16,308 nucleotides of DNA from JANNXQ01 sp038238555 (GCA_038238555.1 JBBRXP010000131.1:1-16308), one strand, 5' to 3'. Positions 7,174-16,043 are shown, counted from the stretch's first letter. Numbers and translations: made by a program. Notes: generated from the sequence alone by a model not told the origin.

Positions 7174-7620
7174 GTGAAACGTTTCGCCACCATTCTCCTG
7201 GCCCTGGCCGGACTCACCCTCGCTGGCCCGCGCGCGCATTCCACCATCGACGACGCGCTCTCCTTTGCGCTCGAAGCCGCCGAGCCCTACGTGAAGGAAG
7301 GCTTCACCGTGCGCGAAGATTACTGGGGCGGCGACCTGGGCGTGAAGCAGACCAAGGCCATCGTGCACCAGCTTTTCAAAGGCAACGAGTACTGGTTCTG
7401 GATGGGGAGCGACATGAAGGACTGCAAGATCTCCGTCCACATCTACGACAGCGAAGGCAATCTCGCCGAGGTCGAAGCAAAGAGCCTGCGGGTCAATGGC
7501 GGCATCGCCTTTGGCACGCGCATCATCCCGAAGAAGACGGGGTCGTATTACCTCATCGTGGAAGTGGAAAAATCTCCGAAGGAACGCACCACCTGGTCGC
7601 TGGCGTATGGCTTTCGATGA
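7174..7620 (+). CDS. Small exported protein of unknown function (GTG start)
   Basis: A 148-residue protein beginning with GTG, chosen because it gives a good signal peptide (MKRFATILLALAGLTLAG, cleavage near AHS) and lies 13 bases after the stop of the preceding exported protein. The mature part is mixed alpha/beta and ends in an all-beta region with the look of a small jelly-roll or pre-peptidase C-type fold: EYWFWMGSDMKDCKISVHIY, then KKTGSYYLIVEVEK and WSLAYGFR. Such domains (IVxxF/GxYxLxV patterns) often occur in secreted proteins. Only one cysteine remains in the mature part, so no disulfide is expected. I do not recognise a named family. Likely co-transcribed with the preceding gene. 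Confidence 0.75.
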   Translation: MKRFATILLALAGLTLAGPRAHSTIDDALSFALEAAEPYVKEGFTVREDYWGGDLGVKQTKAIVHQLFKGNEYWFWMGSDMKDCKISVHIYDSEGNLAEVEAKSLRVNGGIAFGTRIIPKKTGSYYLIVEVEKSPKERTTWSLAYGFR

Positions 7621-7630
7621 GGGGAGGAAA

Positions 7631-7658
7631 GTTGAGTGTTGAATGTTGAGTGTTGAGT
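7631..7658. repeat. Tandem heptanucleotide repeat, four GTTGAGT units
   Basis: GTTGAGT, GTTGAAT, GTTGAGT and GTTGAGT run without gaps starting 11 bases after a stop codon. This is the reverse complement of the ACTCAAC unit at 3187-3214. Together with 7729-7754 it makes an imperfect inverted repeat that could fold into a long hairpin upstream of phoH. Confidence 0.75.
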
Positions 7659-7730
7659 GGCCTCCACCTTGCCCCTTTTCGGTCGCGCTCCGCGCGAATG
7701 GCTTTTCCTTCCTCTCAACTCTGCCGCGCC

Positions 7731-7754
7731 ACTCAACTCTCAAACACTCAACTC
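7731..7754. repeat. Degenerate ACTCAAC heptanucleotide repeat before phoH
   Basis: ACTCAAC (7731-7737), TCTCAAA (7738-7744), one extra base, then ACTCAAC (7746-7752). It ends 12 bases before the phoH ATG in a pyrimidine-rich leader and is inverted relative to 7631-7658. An isolated TCTCAAC also occurs at 7713-7719. Confidence 0.6.
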
Positions 7755-7766
7755 CTCCCTCCCCCC

Positions 7767-8737
7767 ATGACCCAAACCCTGCAATTTGAAAGCGCGCGTT
7801 CCCTCGCGCAACTCTTCGCCAACGATCTCTCTCTGCTCAAGCGGCTCGAGGAAACTCTCGGCGTGAAAGTCACCACTCGCGAGGGTTGGCTCAAGATCGA
7901 GGGCGAAGACGACCGCATCGCGCAGGCGCGACGGGTCTTCGATCAACTCGAGCGCGCGCGGCAGAGCGGCCTGCCCATCCGCAAGCACGAGTTTCAGTAC
8001 GCGCTGCGCTCGGTCACGGAGCCCGATCAATCCGGGCTCGACGAATTGCTCGACACCAAGATCGCCACTTCGCCCAAGCGTCTGCCCATCGTGCCGAAGA
8101 CCGCGGGGCAGCGCGATTATCTGCGCGCGATCGCCGAGCACGATCTCGTCTTCGGCATCGGCCCGGCGGGCACGGGCAAGACTTATCTCGCGATGGCGAT
8201 GGCCGTCTCGGCGCTCAAGCGCGAGCAGGTCACGCGCATCATCCTCACGCGGCCGGCGGTGGAAGCGGGCGAAGCGCTCGGGTTTCTTCCCGGAGATTTG
8301 AAGGAGAAGATCATGCCCTATCTGCGCCCGCTCTATGACGCGCTCTACGACATGCTCGATGCCGAGGAACTGCAGCGCTTGATCGAGCGCGGCATCATCG
8401 AGATCGCACCACTGGCCTACATGCGCGGGCGCACGCTCAATCACGCTTTCGTGGTGCTCGATGAAGCGCAGAACACGACCACCGAGCAGATGTTTATGTT
8501 TCTCACGCGCCTCGGCTCGGAATCCAAAGCCGTAATCACCGGCGACCAGACGCAGATCGATCTGCCCACCAACAAGCGCTCCGGCTTGATCGAAGCCCTC
8601 CAGGCGCTCGAGACCATCGAAGGCATCGCCTTCTGCCACTTCGGCGAGCGCGACGTGATCCGCCACGAACTCGTGCAGCAAATCGTGGGCGCCTACCGCC
8701 GCCACCGCGGCACCGGCGACATGGAGGCCAAGCGGTA

Positions 8738-8738
<1 letters not shown>
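7767..8738 (+). CDS. phoH: PhoH-family ATPase (YbeZ type)
   Basis: A 323-residue cytosolic P-loop ATPase. The N-terminal about 100 residues form the small KH-like region of PhoH proteins, and the ATPase core starts near residue 108 (RLPIVPKTAGQRDYL). The Walker A motif GPAGTGKT is at 132-139 and Walker B FVVLDEAQN at 228-236; RPAVEAGEALGFLPG (162-176) is the PhoH signature. Family members are linked to RNA metabolism and often sit beside ybeY; here tpiA follows instead. ATG 7767 was chosen as the family N-terminus; upstream is a heptanucleotide repeat and a run of pyrimidines, with no ribosome-binding site. The stop codon TAA shares its last base with the tpiA start (TAATG), so the two genes are translationally coupled. 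Confidence 0.93.
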
Positions 8739-9511
<773 letters not shown>

Positions 9512-9514
9512 CGC

Positions 9515-9527
9515 CGGAGCGCCGCTG

Positions 9528-9529
<2 letters not shown>
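9515..9529. repeat. Single arm of the REP-like repeat at the tpiA/PIG-L junction
   Basis: CGGAGCGCCGCTGTC matches the arm at 164-178 in 14 of 15 bases. It fills the 16-base gap between the convergent stop codons and runs into the stop codon of the PIG-L gene. The second arm is missing, so it may be a remnant or a chance match in GC-rich DNA. Confidence 0.35.
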
Positions 9530-10427
<898 letters not shown>

Positions 10428-10434
10428 GACGCGG

Positions 10435-10463
10435 ATGATATGCGCGGAATGCAGAACGCGGAA
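10435..10463 (-). promoter_or_regulatory. Possible leaderless promoter of the PIG-L gene
   Basis: On the minus strand TATCAT (10440-10435) ends 7 bases before the ATG at 10427. The hexamer 17 bases further upstream is TTCCGC, a poor -35 supplied by the heptanucleotide repeat. Only the -10 is persuasive. Confidence 0.3.
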
Positions 10464-10471
10464 CGGGGAAA
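10444..10471. repeat. Tandem heptanucleotide repeat, GCGGAAY type
   Basis: GCGGAAT, GCAGAAC, GCGGAAC and GGGGAAA follow one another in a strict 7-base period. The sequence differs from the ACTCAAC repeats but the unit length is the same. It lies between tsaD and the PIG-L gene and overlaps the -35/spacer region of the latter's possible promoter. Confidence 0.6.
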
Positions 10472-10487
10472 ACACCGCGCGTACCGG

Positions 10488-11492
10488 CTAGCCGATGAGC
10501 CGCAGGTTTGGGTCGATGTCGGCGCTCAGCGGCGAGATGGCGCCGCTCGCGAGTTGCAGCGCGGCGACGTAGCCGATCATCGCGGCGTTGTCGGTGCAGA
10601 GCCGGGGCTCGGCGAAGAGGACTTCGCGCTCGCGCCCGCAAGCGGTGAGAAATTTTTCGCGCAACCGCGAGTTGCAGCTCACGCCGCCGCTCACGGCGAT
10701 GAGTTTCTTTCCCGTCGCCCGCGCGGCGCCGAGCGTTTTTGCGATAAGCACATCGACGATGGCTTCCTGGAAGGATGCGCAGAGGTCGGGGAGGGGCATC
10801 TCGTCGAGCCTGGGCAGCAGGTAGCGCACGGAAGTCTTCAGTCCGCTGAAGCTGAAATGGAAGTCACCCGAGTCGATCATGCTCCGCGGAAAATCGTAGC
10901 ACGCCGGATCGCCGCCGACCGCGAGGCGATCGACGTTCGGCCCGCCGGGATACGGCAGGCCGAGAAGCTTGCCCACTTTGTCGAAAGCTTCGCCGGCCGC
11001 GTCGTCGCGCGTCTGGCCGAGCAGCCGGTAGCGGCCGAATTCCTCGATCTCGACAAGCAGCGTATGCCCGCCGCTGACGATGAGCGCGACGGCGGGCCGC
11101 ACGCCTGCGGCGTCGCCGAAGAAGGGTGAGAGCAGATGGCCTTCGAGGTGATTGATGGCGAGCCACGGCCGGCGCATCGCGACGGCGAGGCTCTTGGCCA
11201 CCGACGTGCCGATCATGAGCGAAGTGGCGAGGCCCGGCCCGCACGTCGCGGCAAACGCATCGACTTCCCCGACGCGCACGCCGGCTGCGGCGAGCACGCG
11301 CGCGATCACAGGCTCGATCATGCGCAGATGATTGCGCGAGGCGACCTCCGGCACCACGCCGCCGAATTGCGCGTGCAGCGCGATCTGCGAAGCGACTTCG
11401 CTCGCAAGGAGCGTCTCGCCGCGTAGCAACGCCACGGCGGTTTCATCGCACGAGGTCTCGAGCGCAAGGATTAGGGCGCGCGGATTCGCCAC
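10488..11492 (-). CDS. tsaD: tRNA N6-adenosine threonylcarbamoyltransferase TsaD
   Basis: A 334-residue cytosolic enzyme (Kae1/YgjD/Gcp family) that, with TsaB and TsaE, transfers the threonylcarbamoyl group to A37 of ANN-decoding tRNAs. The N-terminal LETSCDETAVALL (11-23) is the family signature, His115 and His119 in NHLEGH bind the metal, GGHTLLV follows, and the C-terminal CTDNAAMIGY carries the conserved Asp. Length is normal. The start is GTG (11492), 10 bases after the ctpA stop codon, so the two are very likely co-transcribed. No ribosome-binding site is seen; the start codon lies inside a short 7-base-period repeat. Confidence 0.95.
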   Translation of the reverse strand: MANPRALILALETSCDETAVALLRGETLLASEVASQIALHAQFGGVVPEVASRNHLRMIEPVIARVLAAAGVRVGEVDAFAATCGPGLATSLMIGTSVAKSLAVAMRRPWLAINHLEGHLLSPFFGDAAGVRPAVALIVSGGHTLLVEIEEFGRYRLLGQTRDDAAGEAFDKVGKLLGLPYPGGPNVDRLAVGGDPACYDFPRSMIDSGDFHFSFSGLKTSVRYLLPRLDEMPLPDLCASFQEAIVDVLIAKTLGAARATGKKLIAVSGGVSCNSRLREKFLTACGREREVLFAEPRLCTDNAAMIGYVAALQLASGAISPLSADIDPNLRLIG

Positions 11493-11506
11493 CGATTACC
11501 GATCAC
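11490..11506. repeat. Short 7-base-period repeat spanning the ctpA stop and tsaD start
   Basis: CACCGAT, TACCGAT and CAC in a 7-base period. It contains both the tsaD GTG (11492-11490) and the ctpA TGA (11505-11503). With only about two and a half units, chance is possible, but it is a third 7-base unit placed exactly at a gene junction. Confidence 0.4.
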
Positions 11507-12753
11507 TTTTTCCCCGCGTAAATCATCACGCCCTTGAGCGCATCGACCGCGCGCTCGAGCTGCGGATCGTGGAAATTTGCGGCTTCCTTTTTCTCCGCGT
11601 CGCCGATGGCTTCCTCGCGGCGCTGGAGCATGAGCGCGCGCTCCTGCTCGATGTTGAGCGTCGCGCGGATCGTTGGCTCGACGCCGTGTTCGTGGATGAC
11701 CTGCTTGCTTGGGGTGTAATACTTCGCCGTGGTGAGCCGCATCGCCGAACCGTCCTGGAGCTGGATGACGCTTTGCACGGAGCCTTTTCCAAAAGTCGTT
11801 TCGCCCACGAGGATCGCGCGGTTCAAGTCCTTGAGCGCGCCGGCCACGATCTCCGAGCCGCTGGCGCTGCCGTTGTTGATGAGGATGGCGAGGGGATATT
11901 TCGGACGCTGTTTGACGTTGTCGCCGGAGCGATACGAGCGGCTTTGCGATGGGGCGCGGCCTTCGGTGGAGACGATGAGGGTTTTTGGCGGAAGGAAAAG
12001 TCCGGCGACATCCACCGCGGAGTTGAGCAGCCCGCCGGGATTGTAGCGGAGATCGAGCACGAGGGCCTGCATCCCGCGCTTCTCGAGATCGTCGAGCTTC
12101 TTGCCGAGCTCGTCGGCGGTCGGCACGTTGAATTGCGTGATGCGCGCGTAGCCGATCTTGAATTCGCCGCCGATTTCCGCGGGCAAAATTTTTGCGTCCT
12201 TCACGCTGGCGACTTTGATGTTCTCGCGCACGAGCGCGTAATCCTTCACCTCCTTGGTGCCGGGTCGCAGGACGGTAAGGGTCACTTTCTGGCCGGGCTC
12301 GCCGCGCAGTTTGTTGATGGCCTCGTTGAGTTCCATGCGCTCGGTGGATTCGCCGTCGATCTTCACGATTTGATCGCCCGGCAGCAGCCCGGCCCGGAAG
12401 CCCGGCGTGTCCTCCATGGGCGAGACGACCACTATATTTCCCTCGCGCTGCGTGACCACCACGCCGAGCCCGCCGAAGCGGCTGTTGGTGTCGTCCTGCA
12501 TGCCCTTGAAATCTTTTTGCTCCATGAATTGCGAGTGCGGATCGAGGCTCGCGAGCATGCCCTTGAGCGCGGCGTGCGTGAGCTGGTCGTAGCTCACTTT
12601 GCGATCGTCCACGTAATCCTGCCGGATGATTTGCAGCGCGCGGGCAAAGACGGCGATATCCGCGTAACCGGCGTCGTCCTTCTCCGGCGCGCCGATTACC
12701 GGGCTTAGAAAGACGGAAAGGACGAGGAAGGAGTGAAGGGACCGCTTTTTCAT
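11503..12753 (-). CDS. ctpA: Carboxy-terminal processing protease CtpA, S41 family
   Basis: A 416-residue exported serine protease. A signal peptide (MKKRSLHSFLVLSVFLSPVI, cleavage near GAPEK) is followed by a helical region, a PDZ domain (about 105-190, with GLGVVVTQREGNIVVVSPME) and the S41 catalytic domain (about 220-390). NGSASGSEIVAGAL contains the likely nucleophile Ser298 and TTFGKGSVQS the base Lys323, exactly 25 residues apart as in Prc and CtpA. The C-terminal about 60 residues are charged and helical (LQRREEAIGDAEKKEAANFH). It trims or degrades periplasmic proteins from the C-terminus. It is a shorter subfamily than the Prc protein at the left of the window. The ATG at 12753 gives the signal peptide; tsaD follows immediately. 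Confidence 0.93.
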   Translation of the reverse strand: MKKRSLHSFLVLSVFLSPVIGAPEKDDAGYADIAVFARALQIIRQDYVDDRKVSYDQLTHAALKGMLASLDPHSQFMEQKDFKGMQDDTNSRFGGLGVVVTQREGNIVVVSPMEDTPGFRAGLLPGDQIVKIDGESTERMELNEAINKLRGEPGQKVTLTVLRPGTKEVKDYALVRENIKVASVKDAKILPAEIGGEFKIGYARITQFNVPTADELGKKLDDLEKRGMQALVLDLRYNPGGLLNSAVDVAGLFLPPKTLIVSTEGRAPSQSRSYRSGDNVKQRPKYPLAILINNGSASGSEIVAGALKDLNRAILVGETTFGKGSVQSVIQLQDGSAMRLTTAKYYTPSKQVIHEHGVEPTIRATLNIEQERALMLQRREEAIGDAEKKEAANFHDPQLERAVDALKGVMIYAGKK

Positions 12754-12760
12754 GGGCGCG

Positions 12761-12788
12761 AAGCTAACGCAGGGAAGGATTTCGGCAA
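12761..12788 (-). promoter_or_regulatory. Putative leaderless promoter of ctpA-tsaD
   Basis: On the minus strand TTGCCG (12788-12783), a 16-base spacer, and TAGCTT (12766-12761), ending 7 bases before the ATG at 12753. No ribosome-binding site follows. The layout is the same as for the dehydrogenase gene at 4135. Confidence 0.45.
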
Positions 12789-12902
12789 CGAGTATGGCGC
12801 GCCCGGGAACGCAGCGGCCGAGTGTCCACGGCACTTCCCTGGATCGGCGAGAAGGCAGCGCCAAGAGCGACCGGAGACGAAAGGAGCGCCGATTCCGGCG
12901 CG

Positions 12903-13013
12903 ATGTTCGCGTTTTTCTCCAACCGGCTCGGGTGCATCGGTTCGATCATTGTCTCCATTCTCGGCTCGCTCCTGCTCATCCTGCTGCTGCGGGGATGCGG
13001 AGGAACTCTTTAG
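12903..13013 (+). CDS. 36-residue single-pass membrane protein
   Basis: A very small protein: a short amphipathic start (MFAFFSNRLGCIG), one hydrophobic helix (about 14-29, with Ser and Gly spaced SIIVSILGS) and the basic and cysteine-containing end LRGCGGTL. It resembles in style the small conserved single-helix proteins with an 'NRLGC.GS' start that I have a vague memory of from other bacterial genomes; I cannot name a family. AAGGAG (12881-12886) lies 16 bases before ATG, a long spacing for a ribosome-binding site. A longer in-frame start at 12822 would add a 27-residue stretch without hydrophobic or family-like features. The stop codon lies in the loop of a hairpin with 9-bp stem. It could be a chance ORF, but the compact amphipathic-plus-helix composition argues for a real gene. 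Confidence 0.5.
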   Translation: MFAFFSNRLGCIGSIIVSILGSLLLILLLRGCGGTL

Positions 13014-13022
13014 CCGCATCCC
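12992..13022. terminator. Candidate hairpin terminator between convergent genes
   Basis: GGGATGCGG (12992-13000) pairs perfectly with CCGCATCCC (13014-13022) around a 13-base loop. It covers the end of the 36-residue gene and lies 8 bases beyond the stop of the sialidase-like gene coming from the other side, so it could serve both strands. There is no clear T-run in either direction. Confidence 0.4.
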
Positions 13023-13030
13023 GTCGCGGG

Positions 13031-14101
13031 CTACTTTGCGGGTGCTTCCCAGATCGCCACGCCCATGTGGTAGCGCTCGTGATTTTCCACGCCGCGGGCG
13101 TAATAGGCCGTCACAATTTTTCCGTCGGCGCGTTGCATGCTGCTGGGGTAGCCGCAGTCAGTGTTGAGCGTGCGGGCCAGGCGCAACGGCTCGCTCCACG
13201 TCTGGCCTTCGTCGCTGCTGAGCTTTGCCATCACGCCGAACTGGTCCTTCACGCGGTTGCCGTAGCTCAGGAGCAGGCGGCCGTCTTTGAGGCGCGCGAG
13301 ATGCGCGTTGATTTCGTTGCGGCCGGTCACGCGCTGCGGGCCTTGCCATGTGACGCCGTCATCGTTGCTGCGAAATAACTCCACGGCATCGATGCGCGCG
13401 GCTGCCATCCAGCGCTGGCCGCCGAGATGGAAGAGCGAGGTCTCATTGTGCCCCGGGCCGATGACGGAGGTGGCGCGCCAGGTCTGGCCGTCGTCGTCGC
13501 TGCGGAAATGCCATGCGCGATAGCCCCGGGTCTTGTAGGTCGTTGCCGGATCGGTGAACTCTCCGGCGTAACACGAGGCGTGCAGCGCGCCATCGTCGCC
13601 GACGAGGATGGGGCCGAAGGGGACGAATTCCGTCCAGCCCGGCTCGGGCGTGGCGAAGTGTTTATGTTGCGTCCAGGTCCAGCCGCCATCGGTCGAACGG
13701 CAGACCCACGCTGCGATCACCGCGTCGCGGAAGCGGTCTTGCTTGGGGCGTTCGGGTTGTTTCACGTCCGTCCAGCCGGAGCAGAGCACGAGCAAGTTCC
13801 CATTCCTGGCAAGGCCGGCGGCGACGTTCATGCGGACGGTGTTCGGCTCGTTCGGCGCGGGAAGGCCGCGCTTTTCCCAGTGCTCGCCGTCTTTGCTCGC
13901 CCAGCAATCGACATCGCCTTCCATACCGCCGTGACTCGGTTGGTGGTGAATGATGGCGGCGATGGTGCCATCGCGCAGCACCGTGAGATTGGGCCACGCA
14001 CACACGTTGTCGATGGCGACGTAGCGCGCGATCTCAAGCGGTTCCGCACGAGCCAATGCGCACAGTGCGGCGGCAGCGAGGACTTGAGTGCAGTGCTTCA
14101 C
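13031..14101 (-). CDS. Exported sialidase-like (Asp-box/BNR) protein
   Basis: A 356-residue exported beta-propeller protein of the exo-alpha-sialidase superfamily. A signal peptide (VKHCTQVLAAAALCALARA, cleavage before EPLEI) is followed by repeated Asp-boxes of the form S-x-D-x-G-x-x-W: SKDGEHW, STDGGWTW, SDDDGQTW, SNDDGVTW and SSDEGQTW. Several sialidases and related glycosidases and adhesins share this fold, so glycosidase activity is probable but not certain; I did not find the FRIP motif typical of true sialidases near the N-terminus. The GTG start at 14101 overlaps the preceding stop as GTGA, a 4-base coupling, and produces a good signal peptide. It is the last gene of a three-gene operon with two oxidoreductases. 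Confidence 0.82.
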   Translation of the reverse strand: MKHCTQVLAAAALCALARAEPLEIARYVAIDNVCAWPNLTVLRDGTIAAIIHHQPSHGGMEGDVDCWASKDGEHWEKRGLPAPNEPNTVRMNVAAGLARNGNLLVLCSGWTDVKQPERPKQDRFRDAVIAAWVCRSTDGGWTWTQHKHFATPEPGWTEFVPFGPILVGDDGALHASCYAGEFTDPATTYKTRGYRAWHFRSDDDGQTWRATSVIGPGHNETSLFHLGGQRWMAAARIDAVELFRSNDDGVTWQGPQRVTGRNEINAHLARLKDGRLLLSYGNRVKDQFGVMAKLSSDEGQTWSEPLRLARTLNTDCGYPSSMQRADGKIVTAYYARGVENHERYHMGVAIWEAPAK

Positions 14102-15054
14102 GTGCCTTCGAGATGCGCAAAAATTTCCGCCAGTTCCACCACGCGCCCGCCTTCCTCCCGACTGCGGATGCCCGCGATGAGGATGACCATGAGCTCGACC
14201 GTCTGCTCGAACGGAAACGGACGCTCGCCACTTTGGAGGAGCGCGACGAACGCGAGCAGTTGCAAGCGGAAGGCCGTGTAGGTGCTGGCCAGGTGGAGCG
14301 GGAGTTGTCCCTTTGTGCCATAAACATGCACGCTGCCGAAGCTGCCGAATGCATCGTGAATGGCCGCCACGGTCACTTGCACGCCGCTGCGATGTAGCAG
14401 GTGCACGATGTCCGAACCCGCGCGATGGTCCGTGCGCGCGCTCAGGAATCCCGGCCCGACCACGGGATACACGGCCTCGAGCGCGTGAATGCCGTAGCGC
14501 TCCCACATCTTGCAGGTGAAGCTGGTGAGCCAGCGCAGCTCGCCCAATTCCCCAGCACGCGCGGCCACTTGCCCCATCTCCGGCGCGTAACGCATTCCGC
14601 TAGTCGAGAGGATGACGCGGCCCTCGCGATGCCAGCGCAAAAATTGACCGAGGTCCGCGAGATTGGTCGCCATCGGCTTGTCCACAAACACCGGCAAACC
14701 CGCTTCCACAAAGGGACGGGCGCGACGCACGTGCTCGTCGCCGTCGTCGGTGGAAATGATGACGGCGTCCACATTCCCGATCACCTCCTCGGGCCGCGCG
14801 ACCACGTGCGCGATCTTCGCCGCCGCGGCGACCTTCGGAGCATCCTCGGGATTGTCCGTCCAGATATGAGTCACGCGCGCGCCGGCGATGCGCACCGACT
14901 CGAGAGGTTGCGCGCTGAGGTAAGCGGGAATCCCGGCGTAAGGGCAGGCCGCCATCAGATCCGGGTCGTAGCCATTCACGATGGCGGACCACGAATACGG
15001 GTGGCCGTTGCCCTCGATCATGCCGAGCATCGCGAGGCGAAGTTCCGCGCTCAT
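14098..15054 (-). CDS. Gfo/Idh/MocA-family oxidoreductase with an atypical nucleotide-binding start
   Basis: A 318-residue cytosolic oxidoreductase. The Rossmann domain ends in a DKP motif (125-127, VFVDKPMAT), the family's version of EKP, and the C-terminal half carries the catalytic-type segment YGIHALEAVYPVVGP. The N-terminus, however, reads LAMLGMIEGNGHPYSW instead of a GxGxxG loop, and is followed by an extra segment with CPYAGIPAYLSAQ, so cofactor binding may differ. Family members act on free or bound sugars with NAD(P). The ATG overlaps the upstream gene's stop by 4 bases (ATGA) and its own stop overlaps the next start by 4 bases (GTGA). Substrate unknown. Confidence 0.82.
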   Translation of the reverse strand: MSAELRLAMLGMIEGNGHPYSWSAIVNGYDPDLMAACPYAGIPAYLSAQPLESVRIAGARVTHIWTDNPEDAPKVAAAAKIAHVVARPEEVIGNVDAVIISTDDGDEHVRRARPFVEAGLPVFVDKPMATNLADLGQFLRWHREGRVILSTSGMRYAPEMGQVAARAGELGELRWLTSFTCKMWERYGIHALEAVYPVVGPGFLSARTDHRAGSDIVHLLHRSGVQVTVAAIHDAFGSFGSVHVYGTKGQLPLHLASTYTAFRLQLLAFVALLQSGERPFPFEQTVELMVILIAGIRSREEGGRVVELAEIFAHLEGT

Positions 15055-16043
15055 GCGATCTCCACGGCGTGACCGGTGCGGGCCGACTCGAGCGCGGCGA
15101 GGTTGAACTTCAAAGTCTGCATCGCCTCGCTCAAGGTCGCCAGCGCGGTGGGCTGGCCGCTCATGGCATTGAGGAAAGCGTGAGCCTGTGCTGCGAATAA
15201 ATCATCGCGCTCCGCCACCGGCGCGGGATGGTGCTCCCACACTTCCGACCCGCGCGGGCACAAGCTCCAGCGCTGCTCATGGAGTTCAGCGCGCAAGCTG
15301 CCGCCTTCGCAATGCACCTGGAGCGTCGTCTCATTGGGCGCCTGAAATTGATTGAGCGCATAGCTGCCAAGCACGCCGCCGTTGCGCGCCGCGACGCTCA
15401 CGGTGTCCTCCACCGTCACGCCTTCGAGCGCTTGGTGCGCGGCCTCGCAGAAGACTCGGGTGGTCGGCCCCACCATCCATTCCACGGCGTTGGCCATGTG
15501 CGTGAGCGCATCCTGGATGGCGCCGCCCCCCGTCTCGTGCCGCGCGTAATAGATCTCGCGGTAAGCAGGCCGGTAGCTGGGAAAGTGATGCCCGGTGGCC
15601 ACGCTCACCTGCAGCGGCCGGCCGAGCCGCCCACTTTTCAAGATTTCGCGCACCGCGGCCAGCGCCGGTTGGAAGTGCAGCACATAAGCGGTCGCCGCAA
15701 ATTTTCCAGCGCGCGCCACCGCCGCCTGCAACCCCTCGGCGGCGGCGAGAGTGGTGCTCAGCGGCTTCTCGACCAGCAGCGCCGCGCCGCCGCGCAACGC
15801 CGCCAACGCCACCGGCACGTGAGTGTGCGCGGGCGTGCAAATCACCACGCCCGCAAATTCCCTCGCGGCCAATGCCTCCTCGATGCCGGCGAATCCCGCC
15901 ACCACATATTGCCGCGCGATCTTCGCGAGCAGCGCGGAATTCCCGTCGCACGCTGCGACCACTGCGCGCCCCGTTTTTTGAAAACAACGCAAGTGCCGCT
16001 CTCCAATACTGCCGCAGCCGACAATGAGAATGGGTGCGAGCAT
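15051..16043 (-). CDS. Gfo/Idh/MocA-family oxidoreductase
   Basis: A 330-residue cytosolic NAD(P)-dependent oxidoreductase, first gene of a minus-strand operon. The N-terminus MLAPILIVGCGSIGERHL contains the canonical GCGSIG (9-14) nucleotide-binding loop, and EKP (92-94, LLVEKPLST) is the conserved catalytic lysine motif; GGGAIQDALTHMANAVEWM is the segment that carries the catalytic Asp/His pair in relatives. The C-terminal domain contains the usual beta-sheet (SLRAELHEQRWSL). ATG 16043 was preferred to a GTG at 16079 because the family starts just before the first beta strand. Members oxidise or reduce sugars and inositols; the partner oxidoreductase and the sialidase-like protein point to sugar or glycan breakdown. 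Confidence 0.87.
   Translation of the reverse strand: MLAPILIVGCGSIGERHLRCFQKTGRAVVAACDGNSALLAKIARQYVVAGFAGIEEALAAREFAGVVICTPAHTHVPVALAALRGGAALLVEKPLSTTLAAAEGLQAAVARAGKFAATAYVLHFQPALAAVREILKSGRLGRPLQVSVATGHHFPSYRPAYREIYYARHETGGGAIQDALTHMANAVEWMVGPTTRVFCEAAHQALEGVTVEDTVSVAARNGGVLGSYALNQFQAPNETTLQVHCEGGSLRAELHEQRWSLCPRGSEVWEHHPAPVAERDDLFAAQAHAFLNAMSGQPTALATLSEAMQTLKFNLAALESARTGHAVEIA

Noticed and set aside
3187..7754. CRISPR array made of the short repeats
   Set aside because: The units are 7 bases long, tandem without spacers, and no cas gene is present.
11332..12708. 458-residue plus-strand ORF
   Set aside because: Antisense to ctpA; no family features.
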